Positions 36,676-46,621 are shown, counted from the stretch's first letter. The stretch: 64,000 bases of DNA from Gammaproteobacteria bacterium (GCA_023266115.1 JAHFRU010000009.1:52806-116805); one strand, 5' to 3'. Program-made: numbers and translations. The notes: generated by a model from the letters alone, not told the origin.

Positions 36676-37966
36676 TTCCCGCGAGGTGCACATCAATGTG
36701 CCGGTAATGGCGCGGGTCGAAGGTGGGGGCGCGCTGGCGTTGACGATACGCGATGGCCGGATCGATATGCTCAAGCTGCAGATATTCGAGCCGCCGCGGC
36801 TGTTCGAAAAATTTCTCGAAGAGCGCAACTACGAAGAGGTGCCGGATATCGTCGCGCGTATCTGCGGCATCTGTCCGGTTGCCTATCAGATGAGCGCTGT
36901 GCATGCGCTGGAGAGTGTTTTCGGTATTTCGATCGACGGCTGGGTACGGGACATGCGCCGCGTGTTGTACTGCGGCGAGTGGATAGAGAGCCACGCGCTG
37001 CATATCCATCTGTTGGCTGCGCCGGATTTTCTCGGTTTCCCGAACGCGATTGCGATGGCGGAGCAACATGCCGATATCGTGCGCCGCGGCCTGCGCCTGC
37101 AGGCGCTGGGCAATCGGCTGATGCACCTGTTCGGCGGGCGCTCGGTGCATCCGGTCGGCGTGCGCGTCGGCGGATTTCATCATGCGCCGTCACCGGAGGA
37201 AGTCGCTACGGTCGTCCATGAGCTGCGCGCCGCGCTGCCGGAGGCAGAGGCGCTGGTGTATTGGACTGCGTCGCTCGATCTTCCCGATGATGAGCAATCC
37301 TTCACGTGCGTCGCGCTGCGTCATCCGGGAGAATATCCGATGAATGAAGGTCGGCTGGTTTCGAGTGGTGGCCTGGATATCGATATCGAAAACTTCGACA
37401 GCCATTTTGCCGAGCTGCATGTGCGGCACTCGACAGCGTTGCATGCGCTTCTGGACGGTCGGCCGTATCTGGTCGGGCCATTGGCGCGCATCAACCTGAA
37501 TTGCGACCGTTTGCCGGAGTCCGTCCGGCGGGTTATCGCTGCGACCGGGGTCCGGTTTCCGAGCGGTAACATGTTTCATAGCGTCATCGCGCGGGCTGTC
37601 GAGGTCTTTTATGCGCTCCTCGAGGCGATCCGCCTGCTCGAGAATTATGCGTTGCCCAAACGACCGTTTGTTCCGGTCACGCCGCGCGCCGGCAGTGGCA
37701 CTGGTTGTACCGAAGCACCGCGTGGTATCCTCTGGCACCGCTACACGCTGAATGGCGAGGGATTTATCCAGTCCGCGCGCATCGTACCGCCGACGAGTCA
37801 GAATCAGGCGCGCATCGAGGAAGATCTCAGAGTGTCGCTCGAGTCCTACGGCCTCGACCGGAACGAACAAGAATTGCGACTGCGAGGTGAGACCGTGATA
37901 CGCAACTATGATCCGTGCATCTCCTGCTCTACGCACTTTTTGCGTATCCGTGTCGACCGGCAATGA
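36668..37966 (+). CDS. hydA: Group 3b [NiFe] hydrogenase large (alpha) subunit HydA
   Basis: A 432-residue catalytic subunit. The N-terminal nickel-iron motif is 'RICGICPVAYQMSA' and the C-terminal one is 'DPCISCSTHFLRIRVDRQ', so all four metal cysteines are present. The nine residues after 'CSTH' are the expected maturation peptide removed by the protease encoded next. 'FGGRSVHPVGVRVGGFHH' is also typical of the large subunits. Gene order B-G-D-A and subunit types match the bifunctional NAD(P)-linked group 3b enzymes (sulfhydrogenase type). ATG 36668 overlaps the hydD stop; ATGA overlap with the protease gene follows. Confidence 0.95.
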   Translation: MTDSREVHINVPVMARVEGGGALALTIRDGRIDMLKLQIFEPPRLFEKFLEERNYEEVPDIVARICGICPVAYQMSAVHALESVFGISIDGWVRDMRRVLYCGEWIESHALHIHLLAAPDFLGFPNAIAMAEQHADIVRRGLRLQALGNRLMHLFGGRSVHPVGVRVGGFHHAPSPEEVATVVHELRAALPEAEALVYWTASLDLPDDEQSFTCVALRHPGEYPMNEGRLVSSGGLDIDIENFDSHFAELHVRHSTALHALLDGRPYLVGPLARINLNCDRLPESVRRVIAATGVRFPSGNMFHSVIARAVEVFYALLEAIRLLENYALPKRPFVPVTPRAGSGTGCTEAPRGILWHRYTLNGEGFIQSARIVPPTSQNQARIEEDLRVSLESYGLDRNEQELRLRGETVIRNYDPCISCSTHFLRIRVDRQ

Positions 37967-38436
37967 GTCCCGTTATCGTCATCGGCGTCGGCTCGCCCTT
38001 CGGCATTGACCGGCTCGGCTGGGATATCGTCCGGCTGTTGCAGCAGCACGGCGCACTCAAGCCGCTGGTTCCCGATACGCTGACGATGGAGTCCGCCGAC
38101 CGGCCGGGCACCCGGCTTGTTGCGATGATGAAGGGTGCGGAATTCGCCATCATCATCGACGTTGTGCAGTCCGGCATGGAGGCCGGCACGGTAGTTCAGT
38201 TGAATCAGGATGATATTCACAACGCGCCGCATCAGGTGTCCGTGCACGGCTTTGGTGTCGCCGACGTCATCATGCTGGCGGACAAGACCGGCGATCTGCC
38301 GCCGCGGCTCAATATTTTCGGCCTGGAGATGGGGCAGGACACTGACTGGACGCCGACACAGATACAGAAGAACAAGCTCGTCGATGTCATCGTCAACGAA
38401 ATCCGGGAATTTCTGGCGGCACGCGCGGACGAGTAG
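37963..38436 (+). CDS. Hydrogenase maturation protease (HycI/HoxW-like)
   Basis: A 157-residue nickel-dependent endopeptidase expected to remove the HydA C-terminal peptide after nickel insertion. 'VIGVGSPFGIDRLGWDIV' is the N-terminal GxGNPxxxDDGxG-like motif, with Asp in 'GIDRLG' replacing the usual acid pair; 'FAIIIDVVQSG' holds the second metal Asp; and 'VSVHGFGVADVIMLA' holds the His. The sequence is divergent (F-G-I-D rather than L-x-x-D-D-G), but the position after hydA with ATGA overlap supports the role. Confidence 0.85.
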   Translation: MSPVIVIGVGSPFGIDRLGWDIVRLLQQHGALKPLVPDTLTMESADRPGTRLVAMMKGAEFAIIIDVVQSGMEAGTVVQLNQDDIHNAPHQVSVHGFGVADVIMLADKTGDLPPRLNIFGLEMGQDTDWTPTQIQKNKLVDVIVNEIREFLAARADE

Positions 38437-38634
38437 CGCGGCGGTGGCCTGACGTGTCTTAGTCGAGCCCTTCTTGCACACTTTCGTTGGTCGGTGACAC
38501 AGCTGGCGCGCCGGAGGTTTTCCGATGTGCTGGTTGTCCCTGTAATGCGGTCTGGTGGTGTCGCAGGGCGCGGTTCCCCGTTTTGGTAGAAGGTAGAGGT
38601 GCGTCAGGATCAGGTATACCTTAGCAAGGAGGCC

Positions 38635-40124
38635 ATGATGTTCATTGATGTTCATTCGTAAGCATGTAACCGCAGTAATTATCATCGTGGTTCCAGTGTT
38701 TTCCTTGGCGCCTGCCGGTGTGTCGGCCGCCTCTGCGACGCAAGCCGCGTCGTCGGTTAACCCAATTCCGCCCAAATTGACGCCACGTTATTTCGTTGAG
38801 AACGTCGGGCAGGCCCGGCAAGGCGTGGAATTCTATGAGCAAGGAAACGGCTAATCGGTGTATTTCGGCAAGGATGGTGTGTACCTCGCGGTATCCCGCC
38901 CTGAACCCGGTGCCGGTAATGCGCAGGTCATCAAGCTCGCACCGGTCGGGGAAAATCCGCAGCCGGAGATTGCCGGAGAAGAACGGAATCAGGCTGTCGT
39001 TAGCTATCTGCTCGGCAGTGATCGCGACCAGTGGTTCACAAGCGTGTCAACGTTTGGTGCCGTGATTTACCGGGAGATCTGTCCAGGAATTGATCTGAAA
39101 TTTTATGGAGTCGGTGACCGTCTGGAATACGATGCAATCATCAAGCCGGGCGCCGATCCGGAACGTTTGCGTTTTTCCTACCAGGGGTCGATGCGCTGCG
39201 GGTGAACGCATCGGGTGATCTCGAAGTGGTACTTCCGGACGGAGTAATTCGACAAGGCAAGCCGTATGTGTACCAGGATATCAGTGGCAGCAGAGTTGAA
39301 ATTGCCGGCGGCTTTGTTATCGAAGCGCAGAATCGCAGCGATAAATCTGACGGACCGTTCTACTATCATTTCGACGTTGCCAGCCACGATCCGGCTTATC
39401 CGCTGATTATCGATCCCGGTCTCGTTTTTTCATCCTATCTCGGCGGCACCAACGGTCACGATGGCCCATTCGCGTTCGGATCAGAGGGCGGCATAGCCGT
39501 CGACAAGGATGGTAATGTTTATGTAACCGGTCAGGCCGGTTCCACCGATTTTCCGGCAACGGTCGGTGCGGTCAATATCGCGCCGCTCGACGGTTCCAAT
39601 GTGTTTGTCTCCAAATTCAGTCCGGACGGCTCAACCCTTATTTATTCGGCAGTGTTCGGCGGCTCCAGCACCGATTCGGCACAGGACATCAAGGTGGACG
39701 CGTCCGGTAATGCCTATGTCGCCGGCGCGACCACGTCAAACAATTTCCCGACGATGACCGGTGCGTTTGACCGAACATATAACGCCGGACCGGGTACCCG
39801 GTGGGATATGTTCGTGGCGAAACTGAATGCCAACGGCACCGCGCTGCTGTATTCGACCTATTTTGGCGGCACGCTGGACGACGGCGGTAATAACTTCGAC
39901 GCAGCGATGGCGACACGGCACCGGACGCGATTGTTCAGGGTGATACCGTGTTACTACGCGCAGAGCGTTCCGGTACGAAGAATGGTCGTGTCTATCATGT
40001 GTATTTTTCGGCGTCCGATGGACAGGGCGGCGTTTGTGAAGGCAGTGTTGCTATCGGCGTTTCGCATGACAGAAAGGATACTGCTGTCGACGACGGACCG
40101 CTGTTTGATTCGACTCACCCGTGA
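38635..40124 (+). pseudogene. SBBP-repeat beta-propeller surface protein, multiply broken
   Basis: The pieces read as one secreted protein: a signal peptide, 'YFVENVGQARQGVEFYEQ', the DUF7948-like domain ('DRDQWFTSVSTFG', 'LKFYGVGDRLEYD'), then SBBP repeats ('DGNVYVTGQAGSTDFPATVGA', 'SGNAYVAGATTSNNFPTMTGAF'), then a tail ('GDTVLLRAERSG', 'SASDGQGGVCEGSV'). The lesions are: a 10-base tandem duplication (GATGTTCATT twice) at the start that puts the ribosome-binding-site-linked ATG out of frame; a TAA at 38852-38854; a one-base loss in a G-run near 39185; and a deletion/frame change near 39915 that removes most repeats. Such proteins are usually large exported propellers. It is clearly dead. Confidence 0.85.
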
Positions 40125-40309
40125 GTTACCTGTGTCGATCTTGACAGTACGTAGTCTTCGGAGCACACTCCGCGCCATGTTAAAAGTCTCCGCGTATATT
40201 CTGGTCAAGCGATGCCATCGGCCGGCATGGCTGATGGCGCATGCGCCTGTGCGCCGGGTGAGTGAAACATGTTAGTGCGGTAACGCTGTCATCTGACTGT
40301 TTTTCTGAC

Positions 40310-40346
40310 AAAGGCCACAGAGCGCGAGTTCTGTGGCCTTTTTTTT
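40310..40346 (+). terminator. Strong intrinsic terminator
   Basis: AAGGCCACAGA and TCTGTGGCCTT form an 11-bp stem with an eight-base loop, followed by a run of eight Ts. It ends transcription through the broken propeller gene. It lies immediately upstream of the DMT permease start; the permease's ribosome-binding site begins seven bases after the T-run. Confidence 0.9.
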
Positions 40347-40365
40347 GCGTTCGAGGAGTCAAATC

Positions 40366-41301
40366 GTGTCGGTGCCGGCCGCGTATATCGGGGTGATCAT
40401 TATCTGGTCGACGACGCCGCTCGCTATTCAGTGGAGCAGTGTAGGAGCCGGGTTTCTATTTGCCGTGCTCGGGCGGATGGTGCTCGGCATGTTTGTGTGT
40501 TTGCTGTTGGTTGCCGTATTGCGCGGCCGGTTATCATGGCACCGTGCGGCGCGCAATACTTATCTGGCGGCGACGCTGGGCATATTCGGTACGATGCTGT
40601 GCATCTACTGGGGTGCGCAATTTATCCCGTCAGGGCTGATCTCGGTCGTGTACGGGCTGATGCCGGTCCTCACCGGCATTATCGCGGCGCCGCTGTTGGC
40701 GGAGCGCAGCTTTACCGTTGGCAGGGTTACGGCAATGTTGCTTGGAGTCACCGGCCTTGCCGTTATTTTCGGGTCCAGCGTGACGCTCGGGGCGCATGCG
40801 GCCTATGGTATCGGCGCAGTACTCGTTGGCGTTACTTTGCATGCGCTGGGCACCGTACTGATCAAGCGCATTGACGCCAACGTGTCGGCGCTGGAGGTCA
40901 CCACCGGTGCGCTGATACTGGCGGTGCCGCTGTTCCTCGCTACATGGCTGATATTCGATGGTACGCTACCGAAGGATGTGCCGGTCAGGGCGGTGGCGTC
41001 GATCGTGTATCTAGGCGTGTTCGGCTCGGTGATCGGCTTCGTTCTCTATTTCTATGTGTTGCGGCGCATTTCCGCCGGCAGTACCGCGTTGATCACGCTG
41101 ATCGCGCCGGTGAGCGCGCTATGGATCGGGCACGGGTTCAACAACGAGCCGTTGACGCGCGACATTGTGGTCGGGACATCGCTGATACTGGCGGCACTCG
41201 TCAGCTATAACTGGGGCGACCGGTGGTCTGGCCGGGTGTTGGGCGCGGATTCGTCCGCGCCAGGCACATTCGACCGGACCGATCGGCAGCGTGACGGCTA
41301 G
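40366..41301 (+). CDS. EamA/DMT-superfamily permease
   Basis: A 311-residue protein with ten predicted membrane helices in two EamA halves. The first half begins 'YIGVIIIWSTTPLAIQWSS' and contains 'YWGAQFIPSGLISVVYGLMPVLTGIIAAPLLAERSF'; the second includes 'YLGVFGSVIGFVLYFYVLRRISAGSTALITLIAPVSALWIG'. These are the classic drug/metabolite exporter signatures (RhaT/YdcZ type). GTG 40366 has GAGGAG seven bases upstream and is preferred to earlier codons that fall inside the terminator. Substrate unknown; often amino acids or metabolites. Confidence 0.9.
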   Translation: MSVPAAYIGVIIIWSTTPLAIQWSSVGAGFLFAVLGRMVLGMFVCLLLVAVLRGRLSWHRAARNTYLAATLGIFGTMLCIYWGAQFIPSGLISVVYGLMPVLTGIIAAPLLAERSFTVGRVTAMLLGVTGLAVIFGSSVTLGAHAAYGIGAVLVGVTLHALGTVLIKRIDANVSALEVTTGALILAVPLFLATWLIFDGTLPKDVPVRAVASIVYLGVFGSVIGFVLYFYVLRRISAGSTALITLIAPVSALWIGHGFNNEPLTRDIVVGTSLILAALVSYNWGDRWSGRVLGADSSAPGTFDRTDRQRDG

Positions 41302-41416
41302 CGTGCCGGTGCGCTGGCCGCGACGCCGTCGCGGGCATGTCAGGTTCGCCTGTCTCGTACTATCATAGCGCGGCTCAACCAGTATTCCGTTCCGTCGAAC
41401 AACAGGCGCTCATGCC

Positions 41417-43840
41417 ATGAAAACAACGCAGCAGGTTCCGGCCATAGGCGCGGATTCGCGAATCAACCTTGTGTCGGTTACGCGTGGTCGTACCACGTGG
41501 TTCGCGGTCGCCGTGTCGCTGGTGGTCCATCTGTTGATGTGGACTTCCCCGGTGTTCGCGCAAACCGCAGCGGAGCATCATCGCGATATCGCGCAATATG
41601 AGCGGCAGCTCGATGATTTGCAAAAGGCCATGGATGCGCGGCCGATCAGTGAGGATGAAATCACGACGCGCTGGCGCTCCTTGATTGTGGTCAAAAGCGA
41701 TGTTGCCGGCATTCTGGCTGCTGCCGAGCAGGATATACACGATGTGGAGCGGGGTCTGGAGCAACTCGGCGAGAAAATGTCCCGTGAACCCGTGGACGTC
41801 AGTCTGAAGCGATCAGAGCTGGTAAGACAGAAAAACGTCGACGAGCAACTTCGCGCCCAAGCGGCGCTGCTGATGCTGCGAATCGATGAATTACTCACGG
41901 GCCTGACGCGGCTGCGGACACAGGTGCTGGCCACGCAGCTGCTCGCGCGAGGTCCGCATGCCGGTGACCTGCTGCGCGAGAGCGTGATCGAATGGCGTCT
42001 GTGGGCGGGCGCGTTGACGCAGTTCGTTACCGAACATAGTGGGCTGGAGATAGTCGGCAGTTCGGGCGTGCTGGTGCTGGCGATCGGAATCGCCGTCGCA
42101 CTTGCGGTCGGATTCCGGATACGTTCCGGCGTCATACGCTGGGCCGGCGGATTTCGCGCCGACGATAAGCTTGCCAATAAATTCGGTACGGCGCTGACGG
42201 TGACCACCGGTCGTTACGCGCCACACCTGTTATCCAGTTTGTTCGTCGCAGTGGTTTTCTATCTGTTGTACGCGAAGATCAGGCCGGTGCCGTTTATCAA
42301 TATCGTGGCGTACGGACTGCCATTGTATTTTCTGGCTGTTGCGGTCATCGAATTGTTTCTGCGGCCGCAGGCGCCGGCGCGCCCGTTTTTGTCACTGGCC
42401 GACGATGTTGCCCGGCCGATGGCGCGGCGATTGCAAGTGCTGGTGCTGCTTGGCCTTGTTGCCTACCTGTTCTTTTTCACGCTGGTGGAGCAGGCGTTGC
42501 CAGAGTCCGTAATTCTTGCGGGGCGCCTCGTGTTCACCGTGTTGTTTGTCGTTAACGTGGTGTGGGTGATGTGGCTGCTCGGACGTATTCCGCGCGTAGC
42601 GATGGGGTCGCGGTGGTTGCGCGCGGGCCTGTTCCTGGTGCTTGCGGTCACGCTGGTGACGGAGTTGCTCGGCTATCGCGTGCTATCGGACGCCGTGATT
42701 CGCGCGGTAGTGACGATCTTGATTGCGTTCGGGTCGGCGACACTGGCGGTACGTATATTCAGCGACCTGGCTGACAGTCTCGATGACGGCCGCTACCGGT
42801 GGCAGCGCCGCCTGAAACAGTCGATGAATCTCAAGGCCAGTGATCATATCACCGGCCTGATCTGGATGCGCGTCGTCACGACGATCGTCATCTGGCTGGG
42901 GTTTGCGGTGATCGTGCTGCAGGCGTTCGGTCTGTCAGAACCGGCCATGCAGCAGGTGCGAACCTATGTAGTGGACGGCTTCACGGTCGGATCGCTGACG
43001 GTCATGCCGTCGCGAATTCTGTTGGCCATCGCGGCCTTCGCCTTGCTGATTGTCGTCAGCGGCTGGCTGCGCATCCAGTTCGAGCGGAAGTGGTTGCCGC
43101 GCACGGGCATGGAGCGCGGCGCGCGTGAAGCGATGGTCACTATTATTGGCTATGTCGGCGGCGTACTGGCGATTGTCGTGGCGCTCAGTATTTCCGGCTT
43201 TACTTTCACGAACCTGGCCATCGTCGCCGGTGCGCTGTCCGTTGGTATCGGTTTCGGGTTGCAGAACATCGTCAACAATTTCGTTTCCGGTCTGATTCTG
43301 TTGTTCGAGCGGCCGGTCAAGACCGGCGACTGGATCGTTGTCGGCAATACCGAGGGCTATGTGCGGCGCATTCGTATCCGCTCAACCCATATCCAGACGT
43401 TTGATCGTGCCGATGTCATCGTGCCGAATTCGGACCTGATATCGAATCAGGTGACCAACTGGATGCTATATGACACTACCGGCCGCCTGAAGGTGCCTGT
43501 CGGTGTTGCCTATGGCAGCGACACGCAGAAGGTGAAACGGATACTCGAGGAAGTGGCGGGGGCGCATCCGGAGATCATCAAGGACAATGATGAATTCCCG
43601 TTACGCGTGTTGTTTCTTCAGTTCGGTGACAGCTCATTGAATTTCGAGCTACGGGCGCATATTCGCAATATCGACAAACGTTTGCAGGTGGTCAGCGATC
43701 TGCATTTTGCCATTGACGACGCGTTTCGCCGCGAAGACATCGAGATCCCGTTCCCGCAACGGGACATTCACGTCAAGCATCTTCCGCCTGGTTTGGCGCC
43801 CGATGCAGGGCAAGGCCCCCGGGCTGCCGGTACGGGATGA
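41417..43840 (+). CDS. Large MscS-family mechanosensitive channel (DUF3772/YbdG-MscM-like)
   Basis: An 807-residue protein. A signal peptide ends at 'VFA-QTAAEHH'. A periplasmic coiled-coil domain rich in Glu/Gln/Leu (about residues 50-180, DUF3772-like) follows, then about eight membrane helices. The MscS core has pore helix 'ALSVGIGFGLQNIVNNFVSGLILLFERPVKTGDWI', beta domain 'VRRIRIRSTHIQTFDRADVIVPNSDLISNQVTNW' and a C-terminal alpha-beta domain. It should open under membrane tension to release solutes on hypo-osmotic shock, fitting an organism with NhaD. It is monocistronic. Confidence 0.93.
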   Translation: MKTTQQVPAIGADSRINLVSVTRGRTTWFAVAVSLVVHLLMWTSPVFAQTAAEHHRDIAQYERQLDDLQKAMDARPISEDEITTRWRSLIVVKSDVAGILAAAEQDIHDVERGLEQLGEKMSREPVDVSLKRSELVRQKNVDEQLRAQAALLMLRIDELLTGLTRLRTQVLATQLLARGPHAGDLLRESVIEWRLWAGALTQFVTEHSGLEIVGSSGVLVLAIGIAVALAVGFRIRSGVIRWAGGFRADDKLANKFGTALTVTTGRYAPHLLSSLFVAVVFYLLYAKIRPVPFINIVAYGLPLYFLAVAVIELFLRPQAPARPFLSLADDVARPMARRLQVLVLLGLVAYLFFFTLVEQALPESVILAGRLVFTVLFVVNVVWVMWLLGRIPRVAMGSRWLRAGLFLVLAVTLVTELLGYRVLSDAVIRAVVTILIAFGSATLAVRIFSDLADSLDDGRYRWQRRLKQSMNLKASDHITGLIWMRVVTTIVIWLGFAVIVLQAFGLSEPAMQQVRTYVVDGFTVGSLTVMPSRILLAIAAFALLIVVSGWLRIQFERKWLPRTGMERGAREAMVTIIGYVGGVLAIVVALSISGFTFTNLAIVAGALSVGIGFGLQNIVNNFVSGLILLFERPVKTGDWIVVGNTEGYVRRIRIRSTHIQTFDRADVIVPNSDLISNQVTNWMLYDTTGRLKVPVGVAYGSDTQKVKRILEEVAGAHPEIIKDNDEFPLRVLFLQFGDSSLNFELRAHIRNIDKRLQVVSDLHFAIDDAFRREDIEIPFPQRDIHVKHLPPGLAPDAGQGPRAAGTG

Positions 43841-43964
43841 GGGCACGGGCTTGTCGCACAAGAAGACCGGTTCAGCGGCGGCGTTTCATTACACGTGTCG
43901 CGGATGTTGCCATGCCCGGCGTCATCAGCCTCTGGTGAGGCACAACGTTGGAGAGTCAGGTGAT

Positions 43965-44000
43965 GTGAAGGCAAGGGCGATGCATCGCCCTTGCCTTCAC
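43965..44000. repeat. Perfect 36-base palindrome
   Basis: GTGAAGGCAAGGGCGATG followed directly by its exact reverse complement, without a spacer. It lies nine bases beyond the stop of the minus-strand 34-residue peptide gene and about 125 bases past the mechanosensitive channel stop. It could work as a bidirectional processing hairpin or rho-independent-like terminator, although there is no T-run. It could instead be a protein-binding site. Confidence 0.8.
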
Positions 44001-44008
44001 GAGTACGC

Positions 44009-44113
44009 CTACGGCGTCATAGACATTCCCAGCCACAACAAAAATGCAAATATGGCCGCAATGCTAAGTACGATAGCTATATCGTTGTCGTTGATTGTGT
44101 TTTGATTTGCCAT
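44009..44113 (-). CDS. Tiny single-pass membrane peptide (34 residues)
   Basis: The minus strand reads from ATG 44113: 'MANQNTINDNDIAIVLS', then a helix of ~16 hydrophobic residues (IAIVLSIAAIFAFLLWLG), ending 'MSMTP'. It is preceded by a near-perfect ribosome-binding site (AAGGAGG, seven bases from the ATG). The polar N-terminus plus single helix is typical of short membrane regulatory peptides or small oxidase/transport-complex subunits. No family is recognised. The palindrome at 43965-44000 lies just past its stop. An AT-rich leader follows upstream (44160-44270). Confidence 0.7.
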   Translation of the reverse strand: MANQNTINDNDIAIVLSIAAIFAFLLWLGMSMTP

Positions 44114-44605
44114 CGACATCCTCCTTACGTGGGAGCGGTTACATGTCAGCGGCCGGCCGGCACGACTCGTCTGTAGCTACGGATGCATCGTAATTACTTT
44201 TCTATAACCTTACAATAGGTAAGGTAAAAGTTGACTGTTTCGATAAATTATAAAAATAGTCAACTATCGGTTCGCAGTCGGCTCATAAGCGAAACTCGAC
44301 GCGGCCCGCGCGATTGCTGTTATCGGAGCAGGTCCGACGATAATCATCGCGTCGGCGCAGGCGAGCAATGGCGGCGCGGCGCATGGCGCCTTCATGAACG
44401 TAAATGGTGGAGTGCGAGCGGCGATAACCTGCCTGATGGTGTTTCGATCGATGGTTTCGATCAAGCGTCGCGCGCTCAGGTCCGACAGGGTCGGCATCAA
44501 CGACGCAATGCAGTGGCTGGAAATCGTGTCGGTCGTCGTCGCCTGGTACCAGCGCGAGGACGAGGTTAACGTTGTGAGCGGCGTGCAATCGGTCAGTCGC
44601 GTCAT
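44114..44605. other. Intergenic region between small peptide gene and tRNA-Val
   Basis: About 490 bases. It starts AT-rich (44180-44270, probably promoter of the small peptide) and then turns GC-rich. Open frames exist on both strands (e.g. plus-strand codons from about 44295 to 44627 and minus-strand 44264-44605), but none has a start signal or a recognisable motif, and I do not call a gene. Confidence 0.4.
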
Positions 44606-44680
44606 TGGTGGGCGATGCTGGGATTGAACCAGCGACCCCTGCCGTGTGAAGGCAGTGCTCTCCCGCTGAGCTAATCGCCC
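44606..44680 (-). tRNA. tRNA-Val (anticodon CAC)
   Basis: Minus-strand cloverleaf: acceptor GGGCGAT pairs with ATCGCCC, D-arm 'GCTCAGCGGGAGAGC', anticodon stem CTGCC / GGCAG with loop TTCACAC giving anticodon CAC, T-arm with GGTTCAATCC, and an encoded 3' CCA. It reads GUG codons. It is divergent from gltX, which starts 120 bases away. Confidence 0.95.
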
Positions 44681-44802
44681 GATGAGCGCCGAATTCTACG
44701 TTGTCCCACCGCGGAGCGTCAATTTTTGCTGTCAGTGAGCGCGTCCGGCCTGCTAGAATCCAGCCCCTTAATAAATATTAACGAGGAACTATCAGCGACG
44801 TC

Positions 44803-46215
44803 ATGACTGTTCGTACCCGTTTTGCGCCGAGCCCGACCGGCTATCTGCACGTCGGCGGCGCCCGTACCGCCTTGTATTCGTGGCTGTACGCGCGCAGGCA
44901 CGGCGGCACGTTTATTTTGCGTATCGAGGATACCGATATCGAGCGTTCGACGGCGGAATCCGTCAACGCGATTCTCGAAGGTATGACGTGGCTCGGGCTT
45001 GAGTACGACGAGGGGCCGTTCGCCCAGACCGAACGCATGGATCGCTATTACGAAGTGATAGCGCAACTGGTGGAGGCGGGGCATGCGTACCGTTGTTACT
45101 GCTCGAAGGAACGCCTCGAAATACTGCGCGAGCAACAGTCGGCGGCGAAGCAGAAGCCGCGCTACGACGGCAAATGCCGCAGTCTGAAGCATGCCCCTGT
45201 GGCTGATCAGCCGTTTGTCGTGCGCTTCAAGAACCCGCAGCTCGGCGCGGTGGTGGTGGACGACAAGGTGCGTGGCAATGTCGTATTCCAGAACAGCGAA
45301 CTTGACGATCTGATCATTGCGCGCTCCGATGGTACGCCGACCTATAACCTGACGGTGGTGGTCGACGATATCGATATGCGTATCACGCATGTCATCCGCG
45401 GTGACGATCACCTGAACAACACGCCGCGCCAGATCAATATTTTCAAGGCGCTCGGCAAGGAATCACCTGTCTATGCGCATGTGCCCATGATCCTCGGTCC
45501 GGACAGCAAGCGACTGTCCAAGCGCCACGGCGCTGTCAGCGTCATGCAGTATCGCGAACAGGGATTGCTGCCGGAGGCCCTGCTCAATTATCTGGTGCGG
45601 CTCGGCTGGTCGTACGGCGATCAGGAGATTTTCAGCAAGGACGAGATGATCGAACTGTTCGACATCGCCGATATCAACAGCTCGGCATCGACGTTCAATA
45701 CTGAAAAACTGTTATGGTTGAACCAGCACTATATAAAGAGTAGTCAGCCGGAGCATGTCGCCCGCCATTTGAGCTGGCATGTGGGTCAGCTCGGTATCGA
45801 CCCGGCAAACGGGCCGGAACTGGAGAAGGTCGTCGTAGCGCAGTGTGAGCGGGCGAAGACGCTGGCCGAAATGGCGCAGAACAGCGTCTATTTCTACCGG
45901 GACATTGAGGGCTATGACGACAAGGCCGCGAAACATCTCAAGGGCGATATACTCGAACCGCTGCAAAACCTGCGCGAGCGTCTGGCGCTGTTGCCGGACT
46001 GGCGGGCGGATCTGATCCATCAGACGATCAACGCCGTAGCCGAATCCCATGATCTGAAGCTCGGCAAGATCGCCCAGCCGTTACGCGTCGCCGTGACCGG
46101 CGGCACCGTATCGCCGCCGATTGATATCACGCTGGAATTGATCGGCTGTATCCGAACCATGGAGCGCCTCGATCGCGCGCTGGAGTACATACGCCGTCTC
46201 GATTCGGCCGCCTGA
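44803..46215 (+). CDS. gltX: Glutamyl-tRNA synthetase
   Basis: A 470-residue class I synthetase charging tRNA-Glu. The HIGH region is '[19 protein letters not shown]', and the KMSKS equivalent is '[12 protein letters not shown]'. '[11 protein letters not shown]' is the conserved early motif. A four-cysteine zinc site is not complete ('[13 protein letters not shown]' and later 'GKCR'), so the zinc-binding state is unclear. Length is normal. It lies near its own substrate gene (tRNA-Glu at 46.4 kb). GltX is also the classical target of HipA kinases, of which a remnant lies at 1.7-2.0 kb. Confidence 0.97.
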   Translation: MTVRTRFAPSPTGYLHVGGARTALYSWLYARRHGGTFILRIEDTDIERSTAESVNAILEGMTWLGLEYDEGPFAQTERMDRYYEVIAQLVEAGHAYRCYCSKERLEILREQQSAAKQKPRYDGKCRSLKHAPVADQPFVVRFKNPQLGAVVVDDKVRGNVVFQNSELDDLIIARSDGTPTYNLTVVVDDIDMRITHVIRGDDHLNNTPRQINIFKALGKESPVYAHVPMILGPDSKRLSKRHGAVSVMQYREQGLLPEALLNYLVRLGWSYGDQEIFSKDEMIELFDIADINSSASTFNTEKLLWLNQHYIKSSQPEHVARHLSWHVGQLGIDPANGPELEKVVVAQCERAKTLAEMAQNSVYFYRDIEGYDDKAAKHLKGDILEPLQNLRERLALLPDWRADLIHQTINAVAESHDLKLGKIAQPLRVAVTGGTVSPPIDITLELIGCIRTMERLDRALEYIRRLDSAA

Positions 46216-46267
46216 GCTTGCCTTGACAGGGTTGGGGCCCTGTCGTAGAGTGCGCGTTTCCTTTTCC

Positions 46268-46343
<76 letters not shown>

Positions 46344-46405
46344 GGCCAGCGGGCCGGCTTGCCGGCCCTGTGTTGAAATATAAGTCAGCAGACCATCGGT
46401 TTAAC

Positions 46406-46482
46406 GTCCCCATCGTCTAGCCGGCCTAGGACATCGCCCTTTCACGGCGGTAACAGGGGTTCGAATCCCCTTGGGGACGCCA
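46406..46482 (+). tRNA. tRNA-Glu (anticodon TTC)
   Basis: A 77-base cloverleaf nearly identical to E. coli tRNA-Glu: GTCCCCA acceptor pairs with TGGGGAC, anticodon loop CTTTCAC giving TTC, T-arm 'CAGGGGTTCGAATCCCC', encoded CCA after the discriminator G. An intrinsic terminator follows at once. Its 3' end and terminator are repeated in degenerate form at 46.75 and 49.41 kb. Confidence 0.97.
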
Positions 46483-46487
46483 GAAGT

Positions 46488-46521
46488 AAAAAGGCTGCAC
46501 TCGGAGAGTGTGGCCTTTTTA
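46488..46521 (+). terminator. Intrinsic terminator of the tRNA-Ala/tRNA-Glu operon
   Basis: AAAAAGGC..CACTC pairs with AGTG..GCCTTTTT around a GGAG loop, with flanking A- and T-runs, so it can act on either strand. It begins six bases after the tRNA-Glu CCA. Confidence 0.9.
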
Positions 46522-46621
46522 GTATTGTATGTTTCAATGTGATGAGAGCCCCCGGGGCTGATGTGCGCTATCCCTGGCGCACATCCTTCGGGCGCACAGT
46601 ATGCGTCCCGTTTCGCTCCTG

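Noticed and set aside
44264..44627. Open frames on both strands before tRNA-Val
   Set aside because: No start signal, no recognisable motif, and they run into the tRNA.
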